DNA of 64,000 nucleotides from an uncultured Clostridia bacterium (lineage in GTDB: Bacteria; Bacillota; Clostridia; Christensenellales; Aristaeellaceae), in the NCBI GenBank assembly GCA_947166385.1, contig CAMVEB010000015.1, positions 29,423 to 93,422 of the forward strand. Reading direction: 5' to 3'. The first letter of the stretch is position 1; every line of letters starts with the position of its first letter. The notes below the pieces were generated by a model. It searched no databases. It worked only from the letters and a program-made list of their open reading frames with translations, and was not told the origin of the DNA. The translations under genes and the position numbers were made by a program. Of this stretch, positions 7,611 through 16,701 are shown piece by piece.

Positions 7611-10115
7611 ATGCGCAGCATGAAAATCAATCAGGATTGGGACTTTGGCCTGGGCCAGGTAGACCTGGGGAATCGCCTTCGTGGGATCTTCGGGGACAGA
7701 AAGGTCAACCTGCCTCATGATTATATGATCGAGAGCGACGTTTTCCCGGAGGCGGTTTCCGGCACTGCCAGCGGCTATTACAACGCGGGCGTGGCCCATT
7801 ACGCCAAGGAAATCGACATTCCGGCAGACTGGGAAAACGATCAGATATTCCTGCGGCTGGACGGAGCCATGATGAACGCAACCGTCGAGGTCAACGGCAG
7901 CCTGGCCTGTTTGCAGCATTACGGCTACGCGCCTTTTGAAACGGACATCACCCATCTGGTGTATCCGGGACAGATGAATCGCGTCGTCATCACCCTGAAC
8001 CCCAGCATGCAGCCCAACTCCCGCTGGTTCTCCGGCGCGGGCCTGTTCCGGGGCGTGGAACTTACGCACACGCCCAAGCTGCATGTAGCCTTCGGCGGCC
8101 TGTCCGGGTATACGAAAAAGATCGAATACAAGGCCGACGGCGCGCCGGAGACCGCTTATTTGCAGGTGTGCGCTGAAATCAAAAATGAAAACGCCGAAAG
8201 CCGGCTGGCGGAGGTTACCTTCGCCCTGATCGACGACAAAACCGGCGCAGCGGTCAAAACCAGCAAAACCCTGACCCAGGTGCAGCCCATGAGCGTCGGC
8301 ACGGCTTCCATGACCCTGACCGTGGATGATCCCATGCTTTGGGATGCCGAGCATCCCAACCTGTACCGGCTGCAAGCCACCGTCAAGGATGCAGGTACTT
8401 TCAAAACCCATATCGTTCCCAATGAACATCCCACCGAGGACACCGAAAGCGCGCTGTTCGGCATCCGCACCGTTGAAGCGGATGTGAAGCACGGTCTGCG
8501 GATCAACGGCAAGTCCGTCAAATTAAAGGGCGGTTGCCTGCACCACGACAACGGCCCCATCGGCGCGGTGACGGTGTACGACGCCGAGGCCCGGAAGGTG
8601 AAGAAACTCAAGGAAGTTGGCTTCAACGCCATCCGCACCACCCACAATCCGCCGTCCTCCGCGCTCATCGAAGCCTGCGACCGGTTGGGCATGTATATCT
8701 TCGATGAAGCCTTTGACGCCTGGGGCATGGGCAAGCAGCCCGGCGACTATAACCAATATTTTGAAACCGATTGGGAAAAGGATCTGACCGTCTTTGTGAA
8801 GCGGGACCGCTGCCATCCCTGCGTCACGCTCTGGTCCACCGGCAACGAGATCACCGAGCGCGGCGGCCTGAACGACGGCTATGTGTGGGCGGCGAAGCTG
8901 GCGGATACGATCCGCAGGCTCGACCCCAGCCGCCCCATCTCCAACGGCATCTGCTCCTTCTGGAACGGGCTGGATGACATCATCATGGCCGAGCAGATGA
9001 AGAAGCGGATGGAAGGGCTCTCCGGCGGTTTGCAAAACGCCGATATCGGCGGCAAGAAGGATCTGCTGTGGGAGCAGTACACCGAGGGCTTTGCCAACGG
9101 CCTGGACGTGGTGGGTTACAATTACCTGGAGGGCAAGTACGAGCAGGATCACCAAATGTTCCCCGAGCGGGTGATCCTGGGCAGCGAAAACTATCCCAAG
9201 GAAATCGGCATGCACTGGCCCATGATCGAAAAAACGCCCTGGGTGATCGGCGATTTTACTTGGACGGCCTGGGATTACATTGGCGAGGCCGGCATCGGCA
9301 AGGCCACCTTCTATGAGCCCAGCGACCCCAACATCGGCAATCCCTGGGGTGCGCCTTCGCCCTTCCCCTGGCGCACGGCCAACGACGCGGACTTTGACGT
9401 GACCGGCCAGATCCGCCCCCAGGGCGTCTATCGCCACATCGTGTGGGGCAGCCGGGAAACCGGCTTGTTCTCCTATGACCCCGCCGTGATCGGCAAGGTG
9501 GAAACTTTATCGAACTGGGGCTTCCCCGGCGTGTGGAAGCGGTGGAACTGGCAGGGCTGGGAAGGCAAGCCCGTGGACGTCGCCGTATTCAGCAGCGCGG
9601 AGGAAGTGGAACTGCTTGTGAACGGTGTCAGCGTCGGCCGCAAAAAGGCCGGCGAAGCGCTGATCCACGATATGCCGCTCACCTTCCTGTTCCGGGCGGA
9701 ATATCAGCCTGGCACAGTGGAGGCGGTCAGCTATACCGCTGGAAAAGAAGTCTCTCGCACAGTGCTTGCTACCACCGGCAAGCCCGTTGCCATCCGCCTG
9801 GCCGCGGAGACAGAAGCGATGAAAGTCGACGGCGAATCCCTGTGCTATGTGAACGCGGAACTGATCGACGAAAACGGCCAGGTCGTGCCGGACGCCGACA
9901 TCCTGTTGAAAGTGGAAGTCAACGGCGCGGCGGAGCTGCTGGGCTTTGGCAGCGGCAATCCCATCACTGACGAGAATTACAGCAAAGGCCAATTCACCAG
10001 CTATCTGGGCCGCGCCCTGGCGGTGCTGCGGGCTGGTTATGAGGCGGGCAAAGCAAAGCTGACGGTATCCGCCGAGGACTTGGGCCAGGCTGAAATCTGC
10101 CTGCAAATAAAATAA
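7611..10115 (+). CDS. glycoside hydrolase family 2 (beta-galactosidase-type)
   Basis: An 834-residue retaining hydrolase with an N-terminal sugar-binding jelly roll (SRWFSGAGLFRGVEL, about residue 140), an Ig-like domain, a TIM barrel and further C-terminal beta domains, including a DUF4982/invasin-like stretch (EVELLVNGVSVG and later). The acid/base is Glu413 in STGNEITERG and the nucleophile is Glu526 in ILGSENYP. The GGGGG site before 7611 sets the start; the ATG three codons on is possible. There is no signal peptide. It belongs to the same co-directional cluster, 13 bases after the rhamnosidase. Beta-galactosidase is the most common activity of this architecture, but glucuronidase or mannosidase activity is not excluded. 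Confidence 0.9.
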   Translation: MRSMKINQDWDFGLGQVDLGNRLRGIFGDRKVNLPHDYMIESDVFPEAVSGTASGYYNAGVAHYAKEIDIPADWENDQIFLRLDGAMMNATVEVNGSLACLQHYGYAPFETDITHLVYPGQMNRVVITLNPSMQPNSRWFSGAGLFRGVELTHTPKLHVAFGGLSGYTKKIEYKADGAPETAYLQVCAEIKNENAESRLAEVTFALIDDKTGAAVKTSKTLTQVQPMSVGTASMTLTVDDPMLWDAEHPNLYRLQATVKDAGTFKTHIVPNEHPTEDTESALFGIRTVEADVKHGLRINGKSVKLKGGCLHHDNGPIGAVTVYDAEARKVKKLKEVGFNAIRTTHNPPSSALIEACDRLGMYIFDEAFDAWGMGKQPGDYNQYFETDWEKDLTVFVKRDRCHPCVTLWSTGNEITERGGLNDGYVWAAKLADTIRRLDPSRPISNGICSFWNGLDDIIMAEQMKKRMEGLSGGLQNADIGGKKDLLWEQYTEGFANGLDVVGYNYLEGKYEQDHQMFPERVILGSENYPKEIGMHWPMIEKTPWVIGDFTWTAWDYIGEAGIGKATFYEPSDPNIGNPWGAPSPFPWRTANDADFDVTGQIRPQGVYRHIVWGSRETGLFSYDPAVIGKVETLSNWGFPGVWKRWNWQGWEGKPVDVAVFSSAEEVELLVNGVSVGRKKAGEALIHDMPLTFLFRAEYQPGTVEAVSYTAGKEVSRTVLATTGKPVAIRLAAETEAMKVDGESLCYVNAELIDENGQVVPDADILLKVEVNGAAELLGFGSGNPITDENYSKGQFTSYLGRALAVLRAGYEAGKAKLTVSAEDLGQAEICLQIK

Positions 10116-10137
10116 GAGAAAGAGGAGCGTGACGGGT

Positions 10138-13128
10138 ATGCGTACCGTGATTCCATTCAATGATAATTGGCTGTTTCTGAAACCCGGAGAAAACCGCGTG
10201 CCCGTCACGCTGCCCCATACCTGGAATAACTTGGACGGCCAGGATGGCGGCGGGGATTACTGGCGGGGTGAATGCGTGTATGAAAAAACCTTCGCCGCGC
10301 CGGACAAGAAAGCGGACGAGGAAATCTATCTGGAATTTGACGGCGTATCCGCCTCCGCCAAAGTGACGCTGAATGATCACTTCGTCGGGGAGCATCACGG
10401 GGGCTACAGTCGGTTCCGGTTCAATATATTGGAATACTTGAATGACGGTGAAAACTACCTGACCCTTGCCGTCAGCAACGCTGCCTGCGATACCGTGTAT
10501 CCCCAGAACGCCGATTTTACGTTCTATGGCGGGATCTACCGGGCTGCGCGTCTGGTGGTATTGCCTAAAATCCATTTTGATATGGACACCCTGGGCGGCT
10601 GCGGCATTCGGGTGACGCCGAAGGTACTGGATGACGACTCTGCCGACGTGCTTGTATCTGCATGCACCACCGGCGGTCAGGCCGTGTTTGAATTGAATGG
10701 GGAAACACTGACAGGGAACGAAGTTACCTTCCATATTGAGCATCCCGTGCTGTGGCAGGGCCGGAAGAATCCCCATCTGTACACGCTGAAAGCCCGCCTG
10801 TACGACGGTGAGACGCTGTGCGACTCCCTGGATATTCCCTTCGGCATCCGTTCCTTCCGAATCGACCCCAATGAAGGGTTTATCCTGAACGGAGAAAGCT
10901 ACCCCCTGCGGGGCGTGGCCATGCACCAGGACTGGCTGGGCAAGGGCAACGCCATTTCCGAAGCAGACATGGAAGAAAGCCTGCGCCACGTATACGACAT
11001 GGGGGCCACCACCGTGCGCTTGGCTCATTACCAGCATGATCAGCACACCTATGACCTGTGCGACCGGCTGGGCATCGTGGTGTGGACGGAAATCCCCTAC
11101 ATCAGCGAACATCTGGACAACGCAAGGGACAACGCGCTGAGCCAGATGCGGGAGCTGATCGAACAGAATTACAACCATCCCTCCATCGTGGTGTGGGGCC
11201 TGAGCAACGAGATCACGATGGCTCACGGCGACCAGGAAACCCTGGTGCCCTTCCATCAAAAGCTGAACGATTTGTGCCACGAGATGGACGATACCCGTCT
11301 CACCACCATGGCCTGCATATCGCCCTTGCCTACAGATCATCCCCTTTTGGATGTGCCGGACGTGCTTTCCTACAACCATTATTTCGGTTGGTACGGCGGG
11401 CGGCTGGAGGATAATGGTCCCTGGTTTGACAGCTTTCACGCCCTTCATCCCGATTTGCCGGTGGGTGTATCGGAATACGGCTGCGAAAACAGCCTGTGGC
11501 ATTCCTCCCACCCCGAACCCGGTGATTACAGCAACGAGTACCAGATGATCTACCACGAAAGCCTGATCAAGCAGCTGTATTCCCGGAAATACCTGTGGGC
11601 CACCCATGTGTGGAATATGTTTGATTTCGCCGCCGACGCCCGGGAAGAGGGTGGCACAAAGGGCCGCAACAACAAAGGTCTGGTGACTTTTGATCGAAAA
11701 ATACGGAAGGACGCTTTCTATGCCTACCAGGCCTGGCTGACGAATGAACCCATGCTGCATCTGTGCGGCAAGGAGTTTGTCAACCGGGACGGGGATACCG
11801 CCGAATTTGTGGTATACAGCAATTTGCCGGAAGTCACCCTGACGGTAAACGGAACGGCTTATGCAAAGCAGGCCGAGGATCACTTCTTCCATTTCACCGT
11901 ACCTCAGCCGGAGGGGAATTATACCGTTATTGCAACCGCGGGTGACTTAACTGAGCAGGCAACGTTCAATCATGTTTCCCAGCCCGATCCCGCCTATCGC
12001 TTCCAGCAAGGCACGGTGCTCAACTGGTTTGACATCGACACGCCGGAGGGCTTTTATTCCGTCAAGGATTTGCTGAAGGATATCTCCCAGGCCCCGGACG
12101 CTGCGGCACTGGTGAAGCCGCTTCTGGCGGAAATGACCGCCGCCCGGGCCGCGAAAGCAAAGCAGAAGGAACAGGAAACCGGGCGGGAGACAGTGAAAAG
12201 CGGTGAGGGCATGAGCGCCGAGGATCGCCGCCGCACGACGATGCAGTTTAGTCTCCTGCAGCTCATCCGCATGGGCGCGCCGGATATGCCCAAGGAGCGC
12301 ATCATTGCCATCAATAAACAGCTGAACCGGATTCAAAAGTACAAGCCGCCGGTAGATATCGACCCGGAACAATATGAGAAGGACAACAGCCGGAAAGAGA
12401 ACGCCTACGCCTTGGACGACCGCTTTGTGCTCCGGGACGGTCAGCGCCATCCTTTCGCGGTGATCTGCCCAGGCGGCGGATATACCATGGTGTGCAGTTT
12501 TATTGAAGGCGTGCCCTACGCCAGAAAGCTCAACGAAATGGGCATATCCGCCTTCATCGTATATTACCGTGTGAAGAACCAGGCCCGATTCCCCGCGCCC
12601 CAGGACGATCTGGCTCAGGCTGTGCGGGACATCTTTGCGAAAGCAGATGAATATCTGCTGGACACCGCCCACTGGTCCGTGTGGGGTTCCTCCGCCGGCG
12701 GCCATCTGGCGGCCAGCTTCGGCACGGCCAACATGGGCTATTCCCATTATGATCTGCCAAAGCCCGAAGCGTTGATCCTGACCTATCCCGTCATCAGCAT
12801 GCGTCCGGACCTGACTGAGCAGCAGACCCATAATATGCTGCTGGGCGATCCCGCCGAGGCATCCATGGAAGCCTTTGCCAGCGTGGATGAGCAGGTAGAT
12901 GCGGACTATCCGCCCACCTACATCTGGTGCGGCGACGCAGATAAAACCGTAAATCCCGACAATACCCGCCGCATGGCGGAAGCCCTTGAAAAGGCTGGCG
13001 TTCCGTATCAGTGCGAAATCTTCCCCGGCGTGGATCACGGCGTCGGCCCCGGTACGGAAACCGCCGCTGAAGGCTGGATTGATCATGCGGTGGCGTTCTG
13101 GAAAAGGCAGCAATCATATCTTGCATAA
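10138..13128 (+). CDS. GH2 glycosidase fused to a C-terminal alpha/beta-hydrolase esterase
   Basis: A 996-residue two-enzyme polypeptide. Residues 1 to about 620 are a GH2 hydrolase with acid/base Glu358 (GLSNEITMAHG) and nucleophile Glu446 (VGVSEYGCE). After a charged helical linker (about 670-720), residues 750-996 are an acetyl-esterase-type hydrolase with PGGGY oxyanion loop, GSSAGG (Ser852), WCGDAD (acid) and DHG (His). Such a pair would remove acyl groups and cleave the glycosidic bond of one decorated oligosaccharide. I prefer ATG 10138, 11 bases after AGAGGAG; the GTG at 10129 is too close to the site. It has no signal peptide. It is the last gene of the cluster before a terminator. 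Confidence 0.88.
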   Translation: MRTVIPFNDNWLFLKPGENRVPVTLPHTWNNLDGQDGGGDYWRGECVYEKTFAAPDKKADEEIYLEFDGVSASAKVTLNDHFVGEHHGGYSRFRFNILEYLNDGENYLTLAVSNAACDTVYPQNADFTFYGGIYRAARLVVLPKIHFDMDTLGGCGIRVTPKVLDDDSADVLVSACTTGGQAVFELNGETLTGNEVTFHIEHPVLWQGRKNPHLYTLKARLYDGETLCDSLDIPFGIRSFRIDPNEGFILNGESYPLRGVAMHQDWLGKGNAISEADMEESLRHVYDMGATTVRLAHYQHDQHTYDLCDRLGIVVWTEIPYISEHLDNARDNALSQMRELIEQNYNHPSIVVWGLSNEITMAHGDQETLVPFHQKLNDLCHEMDDTRLTTMACISPLPTDHPLLDVPDVLSYNHYFGWYGGRLEDNGPWFDSFHALHPDLPVGVSEYGCENSLWHSSHPEPGDYSNEYQMIYHESLIKQLYSRKYLWATHVWNMFDFAADAREEGGTKGRNNKGLVTFDRKIRKDAFYAYQAWLTNEPMLHLCGKEFVNRDGDTAEFVVYSNLPEVTLTVNGTAYAKQAEDHFFHFTVPQPEGNYTVIATAGDLTEQATFNHVSQPDPAYRFQQGTVLNWFDIDTPEGFYSVKDLLKDISQAPDAAALVKPLLAEMTAARAAKAKQKEQETGRETVKSGEGMSAEDRRRTTMQFSLLQLIRMGAPDMPKERIIAINKQLNRIQKYKPPVDIDPEQYEKDNSRKENAYALDDRFVLRDGQRHPFAVICPGGGYTMVCSFIEGVPYARKLNEMGISAFIVYYRVKNQARFPAPQDDLAQAVRDIFAKADEYLLDTAHWSVWGSSAGGHLAASFGTANMGYSHYDLPKPEALILTYPVISMRPDLTEQQTHNMLLGDPAEASMEAFASVDEQVDADYPPTYIWCGDADKTVNPDNTRRMAEALEKAGVPYQCEIFPGVDHGVGPGTETAAEGWIDHAVAFWKRQQSYLA

Positions 13129-13156
13129 ATCAGGAAATCAGAAATAACATCAAAAA

Positions 13157-13201
13157 AGCCTGTGCTGAAAACCGTCTTGCGGGCGCACAGGCTGCTTTTT
13201 T
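13157..13201. terminator. bidirectional terminator between convergent genes
   Basis: A 9-bp stem (13157-13165 with 13185-13193) has an A-run on its left and a T-run on its right, so it can end both the rightward hydrolase cluster and the leftward lacI-family gene. Confidence 0.85.
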
Positions 13202-14210
13202 ATTTTACGCTTTTGCGGCGTACAAGCTGGGTAAACACTTCGATCTTCAAGGGCTGTTGGTTCTTTTCTTCGATCAGCTGAATGATCCGGGCGGCGGCTG
13301 TTTCGCCCATGAAAAACTTTGGCACCATGATGGTGGTCAGCGGCGGACTTATGTATTCGCAGGCTGGCAGATCGTCAAAGCCCACGATGGATACGTCCTC
13401 AGGGATGCGATACCCCGCCTCCGTCAGCGCTTTCATGGCACCGATGGCGATCAAGTCGTTATCGGCAAAATAGCAGGAAACAGGCTTTTCGCCGGAGGCA
13501 AGCAGCGCCTTCATATCGGCACAGGCCCCCTCCTGGGAAGGCGTCAGGCGCAGCACCTGGGAGGCCGCCGTGGGCATCCCCGCGGCGCGGATGGCTTTAT
13601 AGAATCCGTCCGCCCGCTGCTCAAAATTGCTGATGGAGTAAGCCGAGCGCAGATAGCCCGGCTGGGCGCGGCGCTTGCGGATCAGGTACTGGGCCGCGGT
13701 AAACGCGCCCTGCACATTATTGATGAGAATGAAATTGTATTGCGGCTTTTCAAAGTAAGCGTCCAGAAACACCAGCGGGGTTTCCAGCCGGTCAAAGCGG
13801 GCAAGGGTGGCCTCCTCCATTTCGGTGGCCAATACGATGACGCCGGAAAACTGCGCCCTGCCCAGCGAATAGATCTGGTCGTCCAGATCGTCATCCTCAT
13901 ACAAATAGCGAATCACACATTCGTAGCCCTTCCGGCGGCAGGCTGTGCTGACGCCATCCGTCAGGGAAGAAAAGAACGGCGTATCGTCCACCACGGCGCC
14001 GCTTCTTTTGTATACGGCAAAGCAAACCGTTCCTTTCTTTTGGCTGTCGCTGTAATGCTTTCTCGAAAAATCGTATCCGTGTTCCTTGGCAGTGTCGATC
14101 ACCCGCTTCCGCGTTTCGCGACTGACGCCGGGTTTGTTGTTGAGCGCCAGGGAAACGGCGGATTCCGAAATGCCAAGCAGCGCCGCCAATGCTTTTGCTG
14201 TGATTGCCAT
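13200..14210 (-). CDS. LacI-family transcriptional repressor
   Basis: A 336-residue regulator with an N-terminal LacI helix-turn-helix (ITAKALAALLGISESAVSLALNN, followed by the hinge-helix region) and a periplasmic-binding-protein-type effector domain (GIVVLATEMEE and later; C-terminal VSIVGFDDL). The start is ATG 14210, eight bases after CGAGG; the upstream GTG at 14219 abuts that site. It lies between the glycoside hydrolase cluster (convergent) and the isomerase-transketolase-kinase operon (divergent) and probably controls one or both in response to a sugar. The shared promoter region carries inverted repeats suitable for LacI dimers and for autoregulation. The effector cannot be read from the sequence. 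Confidence 0.93.
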   Translation of the reverse strand: MAITAKALAALLGISESAVSLALNNKPGVSRETRKRVIDTAKEHGYDFSRKHYSDSQKKGTVCFAVYKRSGAVVDDTPFFSSLTDGVSTACRRKGYECVIRYLYEDDDLDDQIYSLGRAQFSGVIVLATEMEEATLARFDRLETPLVFLDAYFEKPQYNFILINNVQGAFTAAQYLIRKRRAQPGYLRSAYSISNFEQRADGFYKAIRAAGMPTAASQVLRLTPSQEGACADMKALLASGEKPVSCYFADNDLIAIGAMKALTEAGYRIPEDVSIVGFDDLPACEYISPPLTTIMVPKFFMGETAAARIIQLIEEKNQQPLKIEVFTQLVRRKSVK

Positions 14211-14228
14211 GTTGTTCACCTCGTTTCC

Positions 14229-14304
14229 ATCATACCGAATTGAGCGGATTTAGTCAATTATTACTCAATTATTTATTGAGATTTAGTTTTGCGCTTGGTA
14301 TGAT
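14229..14304. promoter_or_regulatory. divergent promoters with LacI-type operators
   Basis: Rightward: TTGAGA (14276-14281), 17 bp, TATGAT (14299-14304), for the isomerase operon. Leftward: TTGACT (complement of 14252-14257), 17 bp, TATGAT (complement of 14229-14234), for the lacI-type gene. Two perfect inverted repeats lie in between: AATTGA...TCAATT (14238-14259) within the leftward promoter, and CTCAAT-5-ATTGAG (14264-14280) on the rightward -35. Both would allow one repressor to close both promoters. Confidence 0.8.
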
Positions 14305-14335
14305 GCAGACAGAATACAATGCGGGAGGTAAGTGT

Positions 14336-15760
14336 ATGTCTGCTCAAATCAAACTGGGTTTCGCCCCCACCCGCCGGGCTATTTTCAGCGCGCCGGCTGC
14401 TGTGGAATACCGTAAGCTGACCGCGGATCGGCTGCGGGAACTGGGCATTGACTTTGTGGATATCGATGACATCAACGAGGAAGGCCTGCTCTACGATGAC
14501 GCGGGCCTGGAAAAGATCATCGCCAAATTCCAGCGGGAAAAGGTGGATGGCCTGTTCCTGCCCCACGCCAATTTTGGCACGGAATATGAGTGCGCCAGGC
14601 TGGCCAAGGCTCTGAATGTGCCTGTGCTGCTGTGGGGGCCCCGGGACGAGCGCCCCGACGAAAACGGCATGAGATTGCGGGACAGCCAGTGCGGGCTGTT
14701 CGCCACCGGCAAGGTGCTGCGGCGCTTCCGGGTGCCCTTCACCTATATGAACAACTGCAATTTGGAGGACCCGGAATTTGAACGGGGCATCCGGGATTTT
14801 CTGGCGGTGTGCAACGTGGTGAAGGTGTTCCGCCACACTCGTATTTTGCAGATCGGCCCCCGGCCCTTTGATTTCTGGTCCACCATGTGCAACGAGGGCG
14901 AGCTGCTGGAAAAGTTCAACATCCAGCTGGCTCCCATTCCGCTGCCCGAGCTCTACGCCGAAATGAAGAAGTGGCGGGCGGAAAAGACGGAGGTCGCCAA
15001 GGTCATCGCCTACTGCAAGGAAAATATGACCTGCAACATCGAGGATGAATATCTGGCCAACGTGGCGGAGCTGAAGGTTGCCATGAAATCCCTGGCCGAA
15101 AAATATGGCTGCAACGCCATCGCCATCCAGTGCTGGAACGCGCTCCAGGACGAGATCCACATCATGCCCTGCGCGGCCAACAGCCTGCTGAACGAGGAGG
15201 GCATTCCCGTGATCTGCGAAACGGACATCCACGGGGCCATTTCCCAGCTGATCGCCGAAGCCGCCAGCATGAACGAGCGTCGGGTGATGTTCTCCGACTG
15301 GACCGTGCGCCATCCCGACAACGACAACGGAGAATTGCTCCAGCACTGCGGCCCCTGGCCCATCAGTGTGGCCAAGGAAAAGCCCACCATCTGCGTGCCC
15401 GTGGCCTTCCCGGAAAACGGTGCGGTGAGCGCCGAAGCCAAGCACGGCCCCATGAGCCTGGTGCGCTTTGACGGCGACGAAGGTGAATATTCTATCCTGC
15501 TGGGCCACGCCCGGGGCATCGACGGCCCCTGGACCCGCGGCACCTATGTGTGGGTGGAGGTCAACAACCTCAAGCGCCTGGAAGCCAAGGTGGTGGAAGG
15601 CCCCTACATCCATCACGTGGCCGCCATCCATGGAGACATCGTGCCCATCGTGTACGAGGCCTGCAAGTACATCGGTGTCAAGCCTGATCTGTACGATCCC
15701 ATCGAGGACAAGGTAAAGGCCTATCTGCACGGCGAGGATGTCGTTTTTGACGAGGTGTGA
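14336..15760 (+). CDS. L-fucose/L-arabinose isomerase-fold sugar isomerase
   Basis: A 474-residue protein of the FucI/AraA-like (COG2407) group, which interconverts aldoses and ketoses with a divalent metal. Candidate metal ligands are Glu295 and nearby Asp297 in VICETDIHGA, and a C-terminal His in PYIHHVAAIHGD. ATG 14336 follows GGGAGGTAAGTGT; the longer frame back to 14204 would run through the promoter. It is the first gene of an operon with split transketolase and FGGY kinase, which indicates that its ketose product is phosphorylated and then cleaved by transketolase. D-arabinose, L-fucose-like sugars and D-apiose are all possible; published D-apiose isomerases are, as I recall, of another fold. 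Confidence 0.82.
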   Translation: MSAQIKLGFAPTRRAIFSAPAAVEYRKLTADRLRELGIDFVDIDDINEEGLLYDDAGLEKIIAKFQREKVDGLFLPHANFGTEYECARLAKALNVPVLLWGPRDERPDENGMRLRDSQCGLFATGKVLRRFRVPFTYMNNCNLEDPEFERGIRDFLAVCNVVKVFRHTRILQIGPRPFDFWSTMCNEGELLEKFNIQLAPIPLPELYAEMKKWRAEKTEVAKVIAYCKENMTCNIEDEYLANVAELKVAMKSLAEKYGCNAIAIQCWNALQDEIHIMPCAANSLLNEEGIPVICETDIHGAISQLIAEAASMNERRVMFSDWTVRHPDNDNGELLQHCGPWPISVAKEKPTICVPVAFPENGAVSAEAKHGPMSLVRFDGDEGEYSILLGHARGIDGPWTRGTYVWVEVNNLKRLEAKVVEGPYIHHVAAIHGDIVPIVYEACKYIGVKPDLYDPIEDKVKAYLHGEDVVFDEV

Positions 15761-15870
15761 AGGCGAGCGCCCGCAGTGCGGGAAACAGCGAGCCGAAACA
15801 CCAATGAGCTACAGAGTTTTTCAAGCGCAGCGCAGAAAAACGACAATAGCGAATTGAGAGGTTTGTTAAT

Positions 15871-16701
15871 ATGAACGCTTTGAAAGTAAAAACCTATGAT
15901 CTCCGCCAGGACGTGCTGGATATCATCGTGTCCGGCGGCGGCGGACACATCGGCGGCGACATGAGCAGCATGGAAATCATGCTGACCCTGTACAGCCGCA
16001 TGAACGTATCGCCCGACAGGCTGGATGACCTGAACCGTGACCGTTTTGTATTATCCAAAGGCCATTGCGTGGAAACGCTCTATGCCGTGCTGGCGGACAA
16101 GGGCTTCCTGGATATTGAGGAAGTCAAGGCCCAGTTTTCCAAGTTCGGCAGCGAGTATATCGGTCATCCGCATAACACCCTGCCCGGCATCGAGATGAAC
16201 AGCGGCTCTCTGGGCCATGGGCTTTCCGTGTGCGTGGGCATGGCGTTGGCCGGAAAGATGGACAAGCGGAATTATCGCGTCTATACCCTGATGGGCGACG
16301 GCGAGCTGGCCGAGGGCTCCGTGTGGGAAGGGGCCATGGCGGCGGGGCATTACAAGCTGGATAACCTCTGCGCCGTCATTGACCGCAACCATTTACAGAT
16401 TTCCGGCAATACCGAGGATGTGATGGCCCATCACGATCTGCACGCCCGGTTTGCGGCCTTCGACTGGCATGTGATTGATGTGAAGGATGGCAACGATGTG
16501 GATCAGCTGAACGCTGCTTTCGATGAAGCGGAGCAAACAAAGGGCAAGCCCACCCTGATTATCGCCAACACAGTGAAGGGCAAGGGCGCGTCCATCATGG
16601 AAAACAAGGCTTCCTGGCATCATCATTTGCCCAATGCCGAAGAATACGACGCCATCAGCCGGGAACTGAAGGAACGGAAGGAGGCGCTTCTCCATGAATA
16701 A
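15871..16701 (+). CDS. transketolase, N-terminal subunit
   Basis: A 276-residue thiamine-diphosphate-binding half of a split transketolase. It has GHIGGDMSSME near residue 26, HPHNTLPGIEMNSGSLGHG, and the ThDP/Mg motif GDGELAEGSVWE...N (about residues 143-175). The enzyme moves a two-carbon unit between sugar phosphates. Its partner subunit overlaps it by 8 bases at 16694. Split transketolases placed in sugar operons, rather than with the full-length housekeeping enzyme, often serve a dedicated pathway; the apulose-4-phosphate transketolase of D-apiose catabolism is one known case. The 110-base gap before this gene holds no obvious terminator. Confidence 0.92.
   Translation: MNALKVKTYDLRQDVLDIIVSGGGGHIGGDMSSMEIMLTLYSRMNVSPDRLDDLNRDRFVLSKGHCVETLYAVLADKGFLDIEEVKAQFSKFGSEYIGHPHNTLPGIEMNSGSLGHGLSVCVGMALAGKMDKRNYRVYTLMGDGELAEGSVWEGAMAAGHYKLDNLCAVIDRNHLQISGNTEDVMAHHDLHARFAAFDWHVIDVKDGNDVDQLNAAFDEAEQTKGKPTLIIANTVKGKGASIMENKASWHHHLPNAEEYDAISRELKERKEALLHE

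Noticed and set aside
5411..7630. 739-codon open frame on the minus strand
   Set aside because: It is the antisense of the GH78 gene, His/Gln/Gly-rich, with no motifs. Long antisense frames arise from the GC-rich codon use of these hydrolases; the frames at 9994-11892 and 14273-15730 are the same kind.
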